A DNA stretch of 64,000 bases from the NCBI RefSeq assembly GCF_963676685.1, contig NC_092351.1, forward strand, positions 37,996,733 through 38,060,732, given 5' to 3'. The DNA comes from Mytilus edulis (Eukaryota; Mollusca; Bivalvia; Mytilida; Mytilidae). Numbering within the stretch: position 1 is the first letter of the stretch; every line of letters starts with the position of its first letter. A model generated the notes under the pieces. That model worked only from the letters and a program-made list of their open reading frames with translations. It did no database searches and was not told the origin of the DNA. The translations under genes were made by a program, and so were the position numbers. Shown piece after piece: positions 29,504-50,655 of this stretch.

Positions 29504-32030
29504 TAATGTTTTTAAATGCACGTAAAAAATTTGACAGGTAGTATTATGGTATACAAATGTCTGGCGTCCTTCTATCTGTCTTGGGTCCTTCTGTCTGTTA
29601 GTCACTCCATCTGTCTGGCGAAAACTTGTCCAACTTCAACTTGAGAACAACTTATCCAAATTTCATGAAACTTAACATAGTTGTTTCTTATGATGGTCAA
29701 ACTATCTGTCTACTTTTTGGTGAAAATAAGATTAAAATTTTTTGAGTTACATTACTTTGTAACTAAACCAGGAATGTGTTTTTTTCACATGTTGCACTGT
29801 ATCTCAAAAACAATTTATGATTATTGCTTAAAACTTTACACACATCTTAGTTATATTATTCTAAAGATCTGTATACTTTTGGTGATGATTCAAAATTTTA
29901 ATTTAGAGTTACTGAGTTTTTTTTTAAAATAAGTTTTTTTTTTTTACATGTTGCATCTTATCTCCGAAACTATTTATGATTATTACATAAAACTAAAAAC
30001 ACAAGTGGATGGGCAAATAATGGGCTCTTGTCACATCTATTTATTAACTATATTTTGTTAAAGGATACCGTTATGGTATTTACCTATGAGAAACATCATG
30101 TACATAGAATATTCTTTATGTGTTTATCTTTTTATGCTATATTTTATTCTTTGATATTGTAAAGGCATTTGAACCTTATAATATTTTTTTGAAGAACACA
30201 TAGAATGTTTTTATTGGTTTAATTTTTTGTACACGATTTTATTAAAGACTGCATGGGCATTTACTCTTGAATTTTATGTAGTCACACATTCTAGCAATCT
30301 TTTTTGTGTAATGAATGCTTTTTTACAGTTTTTTGTTAAGAAATACTTTGGCTGTATATAATGTGAGTCTTGGTGTTTTAAATATTTTTGGTTTAGTTTT
30401 TTTTTATTGATATTTTATCAAATAAAATTGTAAAGGAAATTACCTTTGGATAGTCAAACATAAACATTCTTTTTGTGTTCATTTTTTTTTACAATTTTTA
30501 GTACCTAATACTTTAGGGTACTGCTATTATCAATTGAGTACTAATGTAGTCAAATACTAACCTTTTTAATGCGTTGATAGTTTTATGTCATTAATGCAAA
30601 GTCCAGTGTGAGCTTTTGCTTTCGCTTGGGATACATTTTTATCGTCCATCATTCTTAAACTTTTGATAAGATAACTTGAAATTATTGAACTAATTCAAAT
30701 ATTACTTCATGATTAATTTTTCTGTTTCTTAGTTTAAGTTTGTTAGTTTTGATTTGGTACATCAACCGATGTGAACATTATGCATAGGTTAATAAAACAT
30801 TAGGGTTGAATGCAGGTCGTTGAACAATATGTTTAACATCATATTAATACAGAAGAGATGACAAGGATGCAATAATGATCCAAATGTAAAGATGTGTTCT
30901 TGCTCTCTACTTGTAACACTCTTATGACAACTTTTGGCAGAAGTGATTTTTTGTCAATTTTGTCAATTTTACGTTTGAAAAGTACATTAATTTTGAAGAT
31001 AAAAGTGACAGTTCACATCAAACCTGATCAGCAAAACAAGTTCCACAAAAAAAAAAAAAAAATTGATATTGCAAAATTTCAGATTTTATTTAAAGATGTA
31101 TTCTCCTGACTAAATCTTGTTGAAATCTGGTTCTGGAATTATTTCCAAAACATGTAATAGAAGTGGAAAATATCAATAAATTTTTAAAATGTTATAATCA
31201 AACTTAACTCTGTGAAAAAATTGGGTATTTATAATAAGTAGTTTTTGAGAAATAATTTTTTCCAATTTCATTACCAATTAAGTAAGTCTTTTTAGCTAAA
31301 ATTTGAGAAAATTGGTGAGGGGTACAAGAAACGATTTTACCAGAAACATGTACATGCCAAATCACTTTATTCTGTCTAAATTTCTTAGATATCTATTTTT
31401 TCAATCGTTTATAACATAGAAGTTGAAATAATATGCATTTTGTTCTTAAAACAGAGAAAATCAGGTACTTTCAAAGGGCTGAAGCAAAAAATTGAAAGTG
31501 AACAATCATGAATTTTTCTCCACCAATAATTTTTTATAGTCATAAATCTAAAGTTCTGGATTAAAAAAAATAGTTTAAATTCTAGAAATTTTGGGCTCCT
31601 CAGAGGTGTACATCCTTAAATAAGATAAGCTACAGAGAAGATGGAGTTGCCAATGACATATTAAAAGTAATAGTCAGAATTTATCCCAAGAAATATGTTA
31701 GTGTAATTTTGTATTTTCTATGATAATCAATGGTGAACAGATTAACTATTGTGTACTGTTATGTTACTTTAATGTTTTGTTTTTTGCTTTAGTCTGTTTT
31801 ATTTGTTAAAATTAACAAGGCTTTATTATCTCGTTGATAAAAGCATTGGATATATAAATGCCTGTGATTAGAGCTATGCTGTCTATGATTAAAATAAAAT
31901 TTTATAATGTACATATGTGATCATGCAAAGCAATAAGTCTGTGTTTATGTCTTGACAATTTTAGTTGAGCAAGAACTTTTTAAACGACAGCAATTTTTTT
32001 TGCGTTGTTTAATGCTATGATGTCATTAGA
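29504..32030. other. Long noncoding stretch with degenerate repeats
   Basis: 29560-30000 contains a degenerate internal repeat (GTTGCA(C/T)(T/C)(G/T)TATCTC at about 29790 and 29950). 30055-30325 duplicates 27410-27690. 30894-31100 holds an unrecognised open frame ending in A-rich sequence. 31160-31620 resembles the repeat at 8760-9080. No exon is convincing. Confidence 0.35.
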
Positions 32031-32400
32031 AATAGGAAGATGTGGTATGAGTGCCAATGAGACAACTCTCCATCTAAGTCACAATAGAAATTGGAAGATG
32101 TGGTATGAGTGCCAATGTGACAACTCTCCATCTAAGTCACAATTTATAAAAGTAAACCATTATAGGTCAAGGTACGGTCTTCAACACAGAGCCTTAGCTC
32201 ACACCGAACAGCAAGCTGTAAAGGGCCCCCAAAAATTACTAGTGTAAAACCATTCAAACAGGAAAACCAGCAGGTCTAATCTGTAAAAAAACGAGAAAGG
32301 GGAAACACATATGAACATCAACAGACGAAAACTACTGAACATCAGATTCCTGACTTAGGACAGTTGCAAACAATTGCAGCGGGATTAAACGTTTTAATCG
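32030..32400 (-). repeat. SINE-like tail repeat with 60-bp internal duplication
   Basis: AGATGTGGTATGAGTGCC appears at 32038 and 32097, followed by GACAACTCTCCATCTAAGTC each time; only the second is followed by the rest of the repeat (GGTCTTCAACACAGAGCC, GGACAGTTGCAAACAATTGC). The open frame at 32005-32247 lies inside. Confidence 0.7.
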
Positions 32401-32449
32401 ATAAAACGTGTGTAAATTCACATTGCGATAAGACGTGTCACGGTACTTG

Positions 32450-32680
32450 TCTATCCTAAATTCATGTATTTGGTTTTGATGTTATATTTGTTATTCTCGT
32501 GGGATTTTGTCTGATGCTTGGTCCGTTTCTGTGTGTGTTACATTTCAGTGTTGTGTCGTTGTTCTCCTCTTATATTAAATGCGTTTCCCTCGGTTTTAGT
32601 TTGTTACCCCAATTTTGTTTTTTGTCCATGGATTTATGAGTTTTGAACAGCGGTATACTACTGTTGCCTTTATTTAAAAG
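32450..32680 (+). repeat. Dispersed repeat ending GAACAGCGGTATACTACTGTTGCC
   Basis: Matches 53865-54205 and 60957-61290: GTTTCTGTGTGTGTT, TTCAGTGTTGTGTCG, TCCCTCGGTTTTAGTTTGTTA and CAGCGGTATACTACTGTTGC, always in this order and on the plus strand. Likely the 3' end of one retroelement family. Confidence 0.7.
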
Positions 32681-32734
32681 TAACAAACATTCTCCCGTAT
32701 CTGAAACAATAGTGTAACATTGTTGTTGTCAATT

Positions 32735-33015
32735 GGGACGTCTGAAGATGCATTTTCTGTCAGGACAATAACTTTTGTTTAAGTGAATGGATCTCTATGA
32801 AATTTCACAAGAAGATTCAATACCACAAAATGAAGATTGGGATCAATTTAATGGGTTAGGGTATAAACAGTTTAGGACTTAAGGGACAAAAACAAGTTTT
32901 TTTTGTAGTTTCTAGACGATAACCTGTGTTTAAGTATATGGATATCTCTGAAAGGTTGCATACCACTAAGTGAAGGCTGCGATTGAGGGGTTATTACTCC
33001 AAATTTGGGGTGTAA
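32735..33015. repeat. Member of the 14130-15030 repeat
   Basis: CAGGACAATAACTTTTGTTTAAG, GATCTCTATGAAATTTCAC, AATACCACAAAATGAAGATTGGG: two units of the family in GTPase-like intron 1 (14130-15030). Confidence 0.55.
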
Positions 33016-33174
33016 AAAAGTGTGTGGGGGGGGGGGGTGAGTTTTTTTCCAAATTTTTTTTGGGGGGGAGGGTTCATATTGTTTTTTTTTAAATATTCGA
33101 AATTTCAAATTAATTTTAGGGTTCATATTGTTTTTCAAAATCTACGAAATTTTGCTATATTTCAAGAGGAAATC

Positions 33175-34880
33175 TTCAATTGCACAGTATTGCACAATAG
33201 CACAGTTTTGCACAATAACAACAGTATGCGCAATGAGAAGAAATTGCACAGTATTTGGCCATAGCACTCTAAGACATAAGCCCGGATTTCCTAATATTTT
33301 TCTATAAATTTATCTCAGCATGTTATCAGTAATCAGTTAGATATAAATTATGTGGACACACTTGTTTAGTGGTTCACTAATTATAACCAGATGTTGATCA
33401 CAAAATGATAAGCTATACATTTATATTTCTCTGTGTCTTTCCTCCTAGCTTCATTGTATTTCTGAACAATAAATTTGAAAGAAAAAAAAATATCCTAAAG
33501 AAAAAATATATATTAAAAATAATAATATGCATAATATGCATGTTTAGTTTATTGCGATGTAATGGACAACTTTCCCTACATTTATCTGAAATAATTTTGT
33601 TCCTCAACTTTTATTCTATATTAAATAACTTTGATTTCTTTCAAACTGATGTAAAATCGGGGAAAATTAAAAAATTACCATAAACAATTAGCATAACTTT
33701 GAAAAATGATCTGGTCTATGCCATAGCTATTGGCTAAAAGACAACTTTTTTAGCCCTCCCCCTTTTATCTAAATCTGGTATTTTTCTTAGTTTTCTATCA
33801 ATTTCGATTAAATTCATGTTTTTTCTATACTATATCACAATAAACATGCTCAAATTAAATTGTATTTGCTACTTGCCTTTGATTCTAAGTTAACTTTACA
33901 CAGCTAGAAATTAACAGTAAAAACTCCAGATTTTTTTTTAAAAAGGGGGAGGGCTTTAAAAACTCCTTGTCTTTAAGTACCGTACTATGATCTATGCATG
34001 ATAGAGCCAAATTCCAAAATTAACAATGATTTCCAAAATTCAAGTGTAACTAGAGGCTGTCAGAGTGAATGCAAACCAGATTTCCTGCAAAGGTTGAAAG
34101 CGGAACAGCCGAGCAAGTATGGACACAACATTTAAGCTTAAAACAGCTCTTGATTTGGATTGTGATTGAATATTTGACACAGCATAGGTTTGTGACACAA
34201 AATCAATGTGGTCAAAAGAACTGATTTTTATTAGATTACCAGAAAACGAAAAAAAATCAATTAAACCTCCAGATGACAATCCCCCTTTTTTCTTCAAAAC
34301 AATAGAATGTGTTAATCAATGTGTTCACTTCTTTTCTATCATACCCATGATTGTTTGACAAAATTAGATTTATGTCATCTTTTTTTAAACGTGTGTACAT
34401 TTGCTACTGTGCCAAACGATATTACATGCTATAAATTACAATAAAAACTTAATCACTTTAAATAGTTTTCTGTTTTTATTTCAACTTCCTTTCACATATT
34501 CAATTTCTATATCAATATTCACCATGTTCACTAGGAATCATTTATACACATTTGTAACTGTACTGAAAATGATATATAGAAAGTAATATAATATGTATGT
34601 GACCAGTTATTTAGGGGATTAAGATCAACAAACCCAGCATGATGCATGATCTGGGGTAATTGACATCAGCATGATGTCTGATAAGACCACAGCTACAAAG
34701 TAGCTGGAAATTCGGGCTTATGTCTTAGAGTGATAGCACAATACTGTACAATATGTCAGTATTGTACAATATCCAAGTATTGTACAATATTACAGTATTG
34801 TACAAAAGTACAGTATTGGGCAATACATGTAGCAAGAAATCGTCAGTTGCAAAGTATTGCACAAAAACACAGTATTTATC
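33175..34880. mobile_element. Putative TIR element with inverted GCACAATACTGT minisatellite ends
   Basis: Left ATAGCACTCTAAGACATAAG-CCCGGATTTCC (33261) and right GAAATTCGGGCTTATGTCTTAGAGTGATAGC (34707-34737, interrupted quote) are near-perfect inverted repeats 1.45 kb apart. Outside each lies a short array of TTGCACAGTATTG/CAGTATTGTACAATAT units (33175-33255, 34738-34880) in opposite orientation. The interior has no recognisable transposase; open frames at 33405-33683 and 34040-34297 are unassigned. Confidence 0.5.
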
Positions 34881-34881
34881 T

Positions 34882-35019
34882 AATAATGTTGTGTTTCATT
34901 GACTATGGGAAAATAGTAGCCAGGGTGAGAGACAATAGTGCACGACCCGAAGGGGAGTGCACTATTGTCTCAAACCATTGCTTCTATTTTCCATAGTCCA
35001 TGTTAAACACAACATTAAT
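34882..35019. repeat. Foldback palindrome
   Basis: AATGTTGTGTTTCATTGACTATGG ... GAGACAATAGTGCAC on the left pairs with GTGCACTATTGTCTC ... CCATAGTCCATGTTAAACACAACATT on the right (quotes abbreviated), loop GACCCGAAGGGGA. Confidence 0.85.
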
Positions 35020-36049
35020 ATCATTATTATATACTGACTGTTTACTATTTCAAATAATGCTCATTGCGTATTTATATGTGTAAAAAAATGCTTTATAGTA
35101 CAAAAGAAGCTTTTTTTGTAACTCTGCATATACATATGATGTCTTTTAGAAATTTGATTTTGTCTACTTGACTGTTAGAGTTACAAATAAATAGATTGTA
35201 ATGTGGAAATGTGGATTCTTACATCTGCTTTAGAGGGATTGAACAAAATTAATGCTACAACATATATTAATTGGATTGAATATTCTTTTAAGTCATTAAA
35301 GGCAGTTCAGTTTCCAACCATATTCAGTTTTAAAAAGGCATTCATATTAACTTACAATTACAGTCTGACATAACTATGTGTTAGATTTGGGTTTCTTACA
35401 CGATTATTGCATTTATGTACATTCAATATAAATAGAGAAATTTCGAGCCAAAGCTATTTATTATCTGTAAGATACCTCTTATTTATTTTCAAGGAAATCT
35501 TTCGAAGTAAAACTACAAAAAAGTATAAAAGAAAAGATGAACTGAAAGAAAATTTTTAACAGGGAGAAGTCCATAAAACTTGACAAAATCAAATCCTCTA
35601 CTATATTAACCAACAGATCAAAAGAAAACCAACTGTCATAAGCATGCATACTTTTGTAGTATATCAAAAATATGGTTAACAGTAATGTAAAGCATTGAAT
35701 GTGTTGAATTTTGCAGATAATTCAAAATTATTTGATAAAAAGACCTTTTTAAATTCAAATATGCGATTAATTTTAACAGCTGTCTGTAATCTGGCACCAG
35801 TTTTATTCCTATATGTGACTTGTAACGTTGTAACCTGTTTCAATTGTTTGAAACGTTTATGTCGACCAGATTTGATATCAAGACTACTGTGAACAACAAT
35901 TTTGTTGTTGATTGAGTTGAATTTAACAGACATATTCAAAACTTTTTGAAAACCATTTGATTAGAAGACTTTTTAAAATTCAAGTAATTTGGCATAACTG
36001 TTATTTAAATTGGTGACTAGTCGCGTGGTCAGTATGTTTAAAAAAAAAG
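35020..36049. other. AT-rich intergenic stretch, one signal-peptide-like frame
   Basis: No recognised gene. An ATG at 35761 opens MRLILTAVCNLAPVLFLYV and runs to TGA at about 35892; the short phrase around CAATTGTTTGAAACGTTT recurs near 36380, which suggests a repeat. I do not call it a gene. Confidence 0.25.
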
Positions 36050-36320
36050 TAAAATCACAAAAATACTGAACTCAGAGGAAATCCAATCGGAAAGTCCATG
36101 ATCACATGGCAAAATCAAATGACAAAACACATCAAAAGCGAATGAAATAGAACTGTCATATTCCTGACTTGGTACAGGCATTTTCCGATGTAGAAAATGG
36201 TGGATTAAACCTGGTTTTAAAGCGCTAAACCTCTCACTTTGATGACAGTCTCATCAAATTCCGATATATTTACAATGATGCGTGAACTAAACAGAAATAA
36301 TAAATAAAATAGTAAAAATA
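36050..36320. repeat. Dispersed repeat, family also at 6340-6640
   Basis: CAAAAATACTGAACTCAGAGG, CATGGCAAAATCAAATGAC, GTCATATTCCTGACTTGG and GGATTAAACCTGGTTTTAAAG. The central GTCATATTCCTGACTT...AAAATGGTGG phrase is also at 7590-7630. Confidence 0.6.
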
Positions 36321-38314
36321 TGGGTACAGCAGTCATCATCGTGTAACAATTTTAAAAAGGAACAATTGAACAGAACACTGTTTGAAACGTTTCTGTAGAC
36401 CAGCTTTTTTTATAACTATATATTTGGTTTTTTAAAAGTTCTACCGGAAGCACATTACCAGAAATAATTTTTCACCTGCTTTATACTTTGAGATAATTTT
36501 TATCCCGAAAAGTATACCAATTTTTCAGTAATTTCAAGTGGTCTAAGATTAGTTCTTGATTCTTTTGAATCGATTTGTCTTGGTATTTCTTTCTACATCT
36601 TTTGGTTATTCTGATTGTACACACAATCTTGTTCGGGCATGTTTTTCTCTCATTTAAATTAACGAATGATAGTTTTTATGGAGATAGAATACCACTAGAC
36701 AAAGTGTCGCAAATCACCATGACCTTAAATATTATGAACGACAAATTTATTATTTGGAGCATGTTTGTGTCAGAATTATAACATTTTCAATCCTTTGAAA
36801 GTTTTTTTTTGTTCCTGGTATCGCGGGCTGCAGCACATCAAGACGATGTATTGCTGAATACAAAAGATGACATACAACCTTGATCTTGATCATCAAGGTC
36901 AAACTATTGATTTTTTATTTGTACACACTTAAACCATATATGTTCGGTTTTGCCATGGTAAGATCACTTTGATAATATCGTCTGCAGTGTATTCGTTTGG
37001 TTATATGGATCTTCACAAAGAAAGATTCGCATGAACATTTTGAATATACGTTTCCCATTTTGTAAAAAAAATAATTTAGAATGTTTAGTTAAAGATCGAT
37101 CTTTAAAGTAAACCACATCTGATTGACACCACTCATTAAATATACTTATCACCATAGTTTTAAAGGCTATTCTTTGTGGAAGCGCAGATGTGTAATTGAA
37201 CACATTGGCTCCCGAAGAAAATGTCATTCTAAAAATAGATTGGACCGAAGTTCAGGTTCCCAGTATTAAAGTGCAATTTATTTTCAAATTTTTCTTTATT
37301 AAAACCAAATGGTAGAAGGAGGTTTTTTTTATTTTCTAAAATGCGTTAAGAATACATGACCGAACAGATAGGTACTATCAGATACAATGTCCAGGTTTGC
37401 ATTTGCTTTACCCATATCCCGAAATTGTCTAATACTGAATCGAACAATGACTTTAAAAGTTCTTTAAGCGATTAAACAATGAACATTGATATCACCAAAA
37501 CCCTGATATACGTTTTATATTTATTACATTTGACAAGGATAAATGCTTTCGTTCGACATTAATATTATGTCTGTCATTTATTCTATACGAATAACATCGC
37601 CACTGATATACAAAAATCACTGTAGGACCAAATCTACCAGACATATCGATGTCTGTCAATATATTCTATAATTTTCCTTTTTTGAAAATGAATGAGTAAA
37701 GAGAGGCGATTGATACCAAAGGGGTCATTCAAAAACATAAATCGAAAACAAACTGACATGGCATTAAAACAAAAAGACAAACAGACAGATAATGTATGAC
37801 ATTGTATCCAGAAAATGTACTGTGTTTTATCGAGTATGGAGTTAAATTTAGAAATTGTTTTATATATCTTATATTCTTTTAAAAGAAATAAGATTTAGAA
37901 TTTATTCTCAAACACCGTTTGTTATTTATCTGTATGAAACCGTGAAACTTTTCAACCACCAAGAGAGTATTAAAGCAATAACGCCACTCCTTAGTATTTG
38001 TAACAGTGCATTAAGCATTTGAAATCAAAGTAAACTGACGATTTAGAGATAAATTATTAAATACTAAGTAAAAGAAACTGGTTATTGATAAGTATTGCAT
38101 TTGTTAATCACACTTCTGTAATTTCGTTGTTATAAAAAAAACATGATTTTGTATGAAAACACATTCATAATTCATTGTACATTTTTCCCAAAGTGTTAAC
38201 ATCTAATGGATTAGAACTGTTGCTAAGACTAGGCTGGGTGTGTATTTCCGAATAGTCTTCAATTTGTAAAAAAAAAAAGAAAAGCAAAACAGAAAGCATA
38301 CGACAGCTATAAAC
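36321..38314. other. 5' flank of the PAN/FReD gene, no gene recognised
   Basis: Unassigned open frames at 36575-36781 (+) and 36964-37227 (-, 87 codons with a real ATG, no domain recognised). A repeat related to 56290-56520 lies at 37690-37800 (GATTGATACCAAAGGGG, AACAAACTGACATGGC). The promoter should lie in the last few hundred bases; I see no distinct TATA or initiator that I would defend. Confidence 0.3.
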
Positions 38315-46751
<8,437 letters not shown>

Positions 46752-47630
46752 ATATATTTATTGAGGTATTGGTCACATGTCGTAGTAACGGTAACGTGAT
46801 ATTTTACTGTGTTAACATTAAGTACACGATGTGAGTCTTTGATAAATATGATTGGATGGCACACACCAGCAATGTTACCTTAAGGGTATATACGCTTATG
46901 AAATTCGTGAAAAATATGATCAAGTAACCTAAGGAGTTCGTTTTAGAAAATAAAGTTTTTCAGAGTTTAACTTAAGTTAACGTATCTGCAGTAAGCCGTC
47001 ATCAAATGTGCACCCACCCTTTTTGAGTTAATTGATGTCAATGTGAGTATATTAATATATATATAACTTTATATCAATGTTTCCTCTTTTGTAAATAGGT
47101 TTTGATTATGTTACTGTCTATATATCTATGCTATGATTTAACTGGTAGTGTGCTTGTCCATGTTGTCTGAATCCATAGTACACTCTTATTTGAATAACTG
47201 TGAATGTAATTAATATTAAAGGCTGTTAAATAAATAAATAAATTATCTTTATTCAAGGGGATAATCCCAGAAGTCAAAACTAATCTTCCTAAGAGTCCTC
47301 AAAATTATAATTACATATGTTTAAAAACAATGTAATAATGATAAACACAAAATAGGAAAATTTAAATAAATATAAATGAAAAAGCATATTAATTTGCACA
47401 TTTTATGACACATTTATAACATTTTGTCTTGTTTTAGGCACACTTATCCTTATTATGTGTTGTGTTATTTATCAACACATTTTATATTCGTTTGAGCTGG
47501 CGAATAAAAATAAAATGCTAACCATACCAATAAGTGTACAAATACCATTGAAACTGTCTTCTTGGCCATACTATCGATTGATAAATAAGAAAATAATAAA
47601 TCATAAAAAGGTGAAATACATCCTCATATA
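46752..47630. other. 3' flank of FReD gene
   Basis: Presumed 3' UTR followed by intergenic sequence. AATAAATAAATAAATT at about 47231 could supply a poly(A) signal. No other gene seen. Confidence 0.35.
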
Positions 47631-47945
47631 AAAAAAGAAGATGTGGTATGATTGCCAATGAGACAACTCTCCACAAGAGACCATCATGACACAGAAATTG
47701 ACAACTATATGTCACCGTACGACCTTCAACAATGATAAAAGCCTATACCACTTAGTCAGCTATAAAGAGCCCCCAAATGACAATTTAAAACAATTCAGCC
47801 TAGAAAACTATTTCTTTTGCCTTATTAGTGTACAAAAAGCGACGAAAAACAAAAAGATAACACATAAACAAACGACAATCTCTACATTACAGGCTCCTGA
47901 TTTGGGACAGGCACATGAATACATAATGTGGCGGGGTTGAACATG
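47630..47945 (-). repeat. SINE-like tail repeat
   Basis: AAGAAGATGTGGTATGATTGCC, GAGACAACTCTCCACAAGAG, CGTACGACCTTCAACAATG, CAGGCTCCTGATTTGGGACAG, GGCGGGGTTGAACATGTT. Longest member of the family here; head-to-tail with the next copy at 48045. Confidence 0.75.
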
Positions 47946-48044
47946 TTAAGCATACTTTTCACGAATTATGTATAATGTATTTTAGATTTTGTACACCAGA
48001 GTCGTTTGTTTTCAATGTTAAATAAAATAGCTGTTTAAAATATA

Positions 48045-48355
48045 AAAAAGAAGATGTGGTATGATTGCCAATTAGACAACCCTCAACAAGAGACCAGAAC
48101 GACACAGAAATTAAAAATTATAGGTCATCGTACGGCCTTCAACAATGAGAAAAGCCCAAACCGCATAGGCAGCAACAAAAGGCCCCGAAAAAACAATGTA
48201 AAACAATTCAAACGAGAAAACTAACGACCTTATTTATATAAAAACATGAACGTAAAACAAATATGTAAGACATAAACAAACGACAACCACTGAATTACAA
48301 GCTCCTGACTTGGGGCAAGCACATACATACATAATGTGGCGAGGTTAAACATGTT
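48045..48355 (-). repeat. SINE-like tail repeat, second copy in direct orientation
   Basis: Same landmarks as 47630 (GATGTGGTATGATTGCC, CGTACGGCCTTCAACAATG, GCTCCTGACTTGGGGCAAG, GGCGAGGTTAAACATGTTA), about 410 bp downstream of it. Confidence 0.75.
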
Positions 48356-48374
48356 ATATACTGAATAATCCGCG

Positions 48375-48600
48375 TAGCGGTTATTTTAAAGTGTGCATAA
48401 CAATATTATGTTATTTCGAATAGACAGATATTTCTTATTATTTAATTCTGAATTCAATTTTAAATCGGTGTAAACCACGAAAAAAAGTAGCGGTTATTTT
48501 AAAGTGTGCATAACAATATTATGTTATTTCGAATAGACAGATATTTCTTATTATTTAATTCTGAATTCAATTTTAAATCGGTGTAAACCACGAAAAAAAG
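48375..48600. repeat. Perfect 113-bp tandem duplication
   Basis: 48375-48487 and 48488-48600 are identical base for base by my reading, each from TAGCGGTTATTTTAAAG to CCACGAAAAAAAG. The unit has no coding content. Confidence 0.95.
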
Positions 48601-49009
48601 TTGATGACGTCACGGTCACATGACTAAAATAAGTCTATGAGCTGATTAGCAAAACAACGTCAGCCATCAGAATACGCGTTATATCCAAAATTAAATTATT
48701 ATAATATATTTATAGGATTTGAGCATTAGTAAGCTATTGTTGCCTTTGTATGTGTATACCACTTTAAAATGAAGAATTGAAGTTTGCAGGAATTAAATAT
48801 CGTGACAGTTACCATGGTTACATTTGATTGGTTTCTTTGTTCTTTTTTGACATATGTGTTGGCTTGTGTTTTACTCTACATTTTGTATATTTTGATTAAA
48901 TAAAAAACATTCTGTAGAACATTTATACGTTTGATAACATGGCTATTTCATGTTCGCCTGAGTACTTTTGTATTTTATATGTGTGCTTAAGAAAATACTA
49001 AATAAATTG

Positions 49010-49945
49010 AGAATGGAAATGGGGAATGTGTCAAAGAGACAACAACTCGACCAAATACAAAAACAACAGCAGAAGGTCACCAACAAGTCTTCAATGTAGC
49101 GAGAAATTCCCGCACCCGGAGGTGTCCTTCAGCTGGCCCCTAAACAAATATATACTGGTTCAGTGATAATGAACGCCATACTAATTTCCAAATTGTACAC
49201 AAGAAACTGAAATTAAAATTATACAAGACTAACAAAGGTCAGAGGCTCCTGACTTGGGACAGGCGCAAAAATGCGGCGGGGTTAAACATGTTTGTGAGAT
49301 CTCAACCCTCCCCCTATACCTCTAACCAATGTAGAAAAGTAAACGCATAACAATACGCACATTAAAATTCAGTTCAAGAGAAGTCCGAGTCTGATGTCAG
49401 AAGATGTAACCAAAGAAAATAAACAAAATGACAATAATACATAAATAACAACAGACTACTAGCAGTTAACTGACATGCCAGCTCCAGACTTCAATTACAC
49501 TGACTGAAAGATTATGATTTCATCATATGAACATCAGGCACAATCCTTCCCGTTAGGGGTTTAGTATCATACCATCATAACATATATGAGAAGAACATAA
49601 CCCGTGTCATGCCAACAACTGTTTTTAGAATAAATATGTTTAGTTCCGACGCAAAGACCTTATCAGTGACTCAATATTAACTCCAAAATACGCTATCTTT
49701 AATGACTTGACAACATTATCGTAATTATATCCCTTCTTAATAAGTCTGTTCAAAGGTTTTGTAAGTTTATGAGGTGAATACTGACACCTTTGTGCTTTAT
49801 AAAGAATATTTCCATAAGAATTGGATGTGAAATACTTGAACGTATAAGAAGTCTGCATGTTGAGCTATATTTATGTCTTTATACCGATGATAAAATTTAG
49901 TAAATGATTTGACTAGTTTGTGATATCGAAAACCCTGGTGAAATA
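49010..49945 (-). mobile_element. 5'-truncated RYIDDVLS retroelement with full 3' tail
   Basis: Reverse complement of 15345-16305 with the same order: tail end GAGAATGGAAATGGGGAATG (49010), GCACCCGGAGGTGTCC, TGCGGCGGGGTTAAACATG, TCTAACCAATGTAG, TCCTTCCCGTTAGGGG, then the coding end (TYFTS..YGNILYKAQRCQYSP, KKGYNYDNVVKSLKIAYFG) up to 49945 where similarity stops at a CCCTGGTG position. The coding frame has small indels. Truncation inside the RT is typical of target-primed insertion. Confidence 0.8.
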
Positions 49946-50500
49946 AATACCATTTTTGTACATATTATGTGTGTATTTAAGGGTTTTGATTCCGATATAA
50001 GCGAGAGGTCTTTGGCTTTGAATATTTTAGGGCGCGTAGCATCAATTTTCAGCAAACATATATATTTTATCCGTCCCTATCTTGTTCTAGCAACTCATAT
50101 GAACGAAAACAACTTCCATTGAAAATCAAATCAATTCTCGGTTAATTTACCATTCGTTTATTTTGAAAAGATTATACTATAAATATGTTTTTAAAATAAA
50201 CCTTTTTAAAAGCAATCATATGTTATCAATTGGTCATGATGCCCATGCATCTGTATCTGTATCAGGATAGCACCTTTGTTTATCATGCATGTATACTGTG
50301 AATATTCACGCGCGTACCGAGTTCACTCGCAAATGAAGATCTCACATGATATAATAAAGGGTCTGTTACTGCTGAGAAATGAGAAATTGACAATTGGGAA
50401 ATAGATATCAGTATGTTTTGCAATGTATTCTAGTACGTGTTCATTTGTATCAAGATTAAAGAAAATATTGAGACATGAAGCAAACCGTGTTTAGATATTA
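49946..50500. other. Intergenic, no gene recognised
   Basis: Unassigned AT-rich sequence; nothing that I can match elsewhere in the window. Confidence 0.3.
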
Positions 50501-50655
50501 ACAGATGAGGTATGAGTGCCAATGAGACAACCATCCAACTCACAATTTATATAAAATCAAACCATTATAGGTCAAATACAGTCTTTAACACGGAGTCTTG
50601 GCTCATACCGAACAGCTAGCTATAAAGGCCCCACAAATTACTAGTGTATGTAATA
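50500..50655 (-). repeat. SINE-like tail repeat
   Basis: GATGAGGTATGAGTGCCAATG, GACAACCATCCAACTCAC, TTATAGGTCAAATACAGTC and GGCTCATACCGAACAGC, close to the 32030 copy. Confidence 0.65.

Noticed and set aside
32005-32247. 80-codon open frame containing a duplicated peptide
   Set aside because: The duplication is the 60-bp internal repeat of a SINE-like element; antisense to its usual orientation.
34730-34996. Cysteine-rich 88-codon frame (repeated QYCTI motifs), like a small toxin or metallothionein
   Set aside because: The motif arises from translating the CAGTATTGTACAATAT minisatellite; no signal peptide or conserved cysteine pattern.
36964-37227. 87-codon minus-strand frame with ATG, upstream of the FReD gene
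   Set aside because: No domain recognised and no supporting splice or repeat context; insufficient to call a gene.
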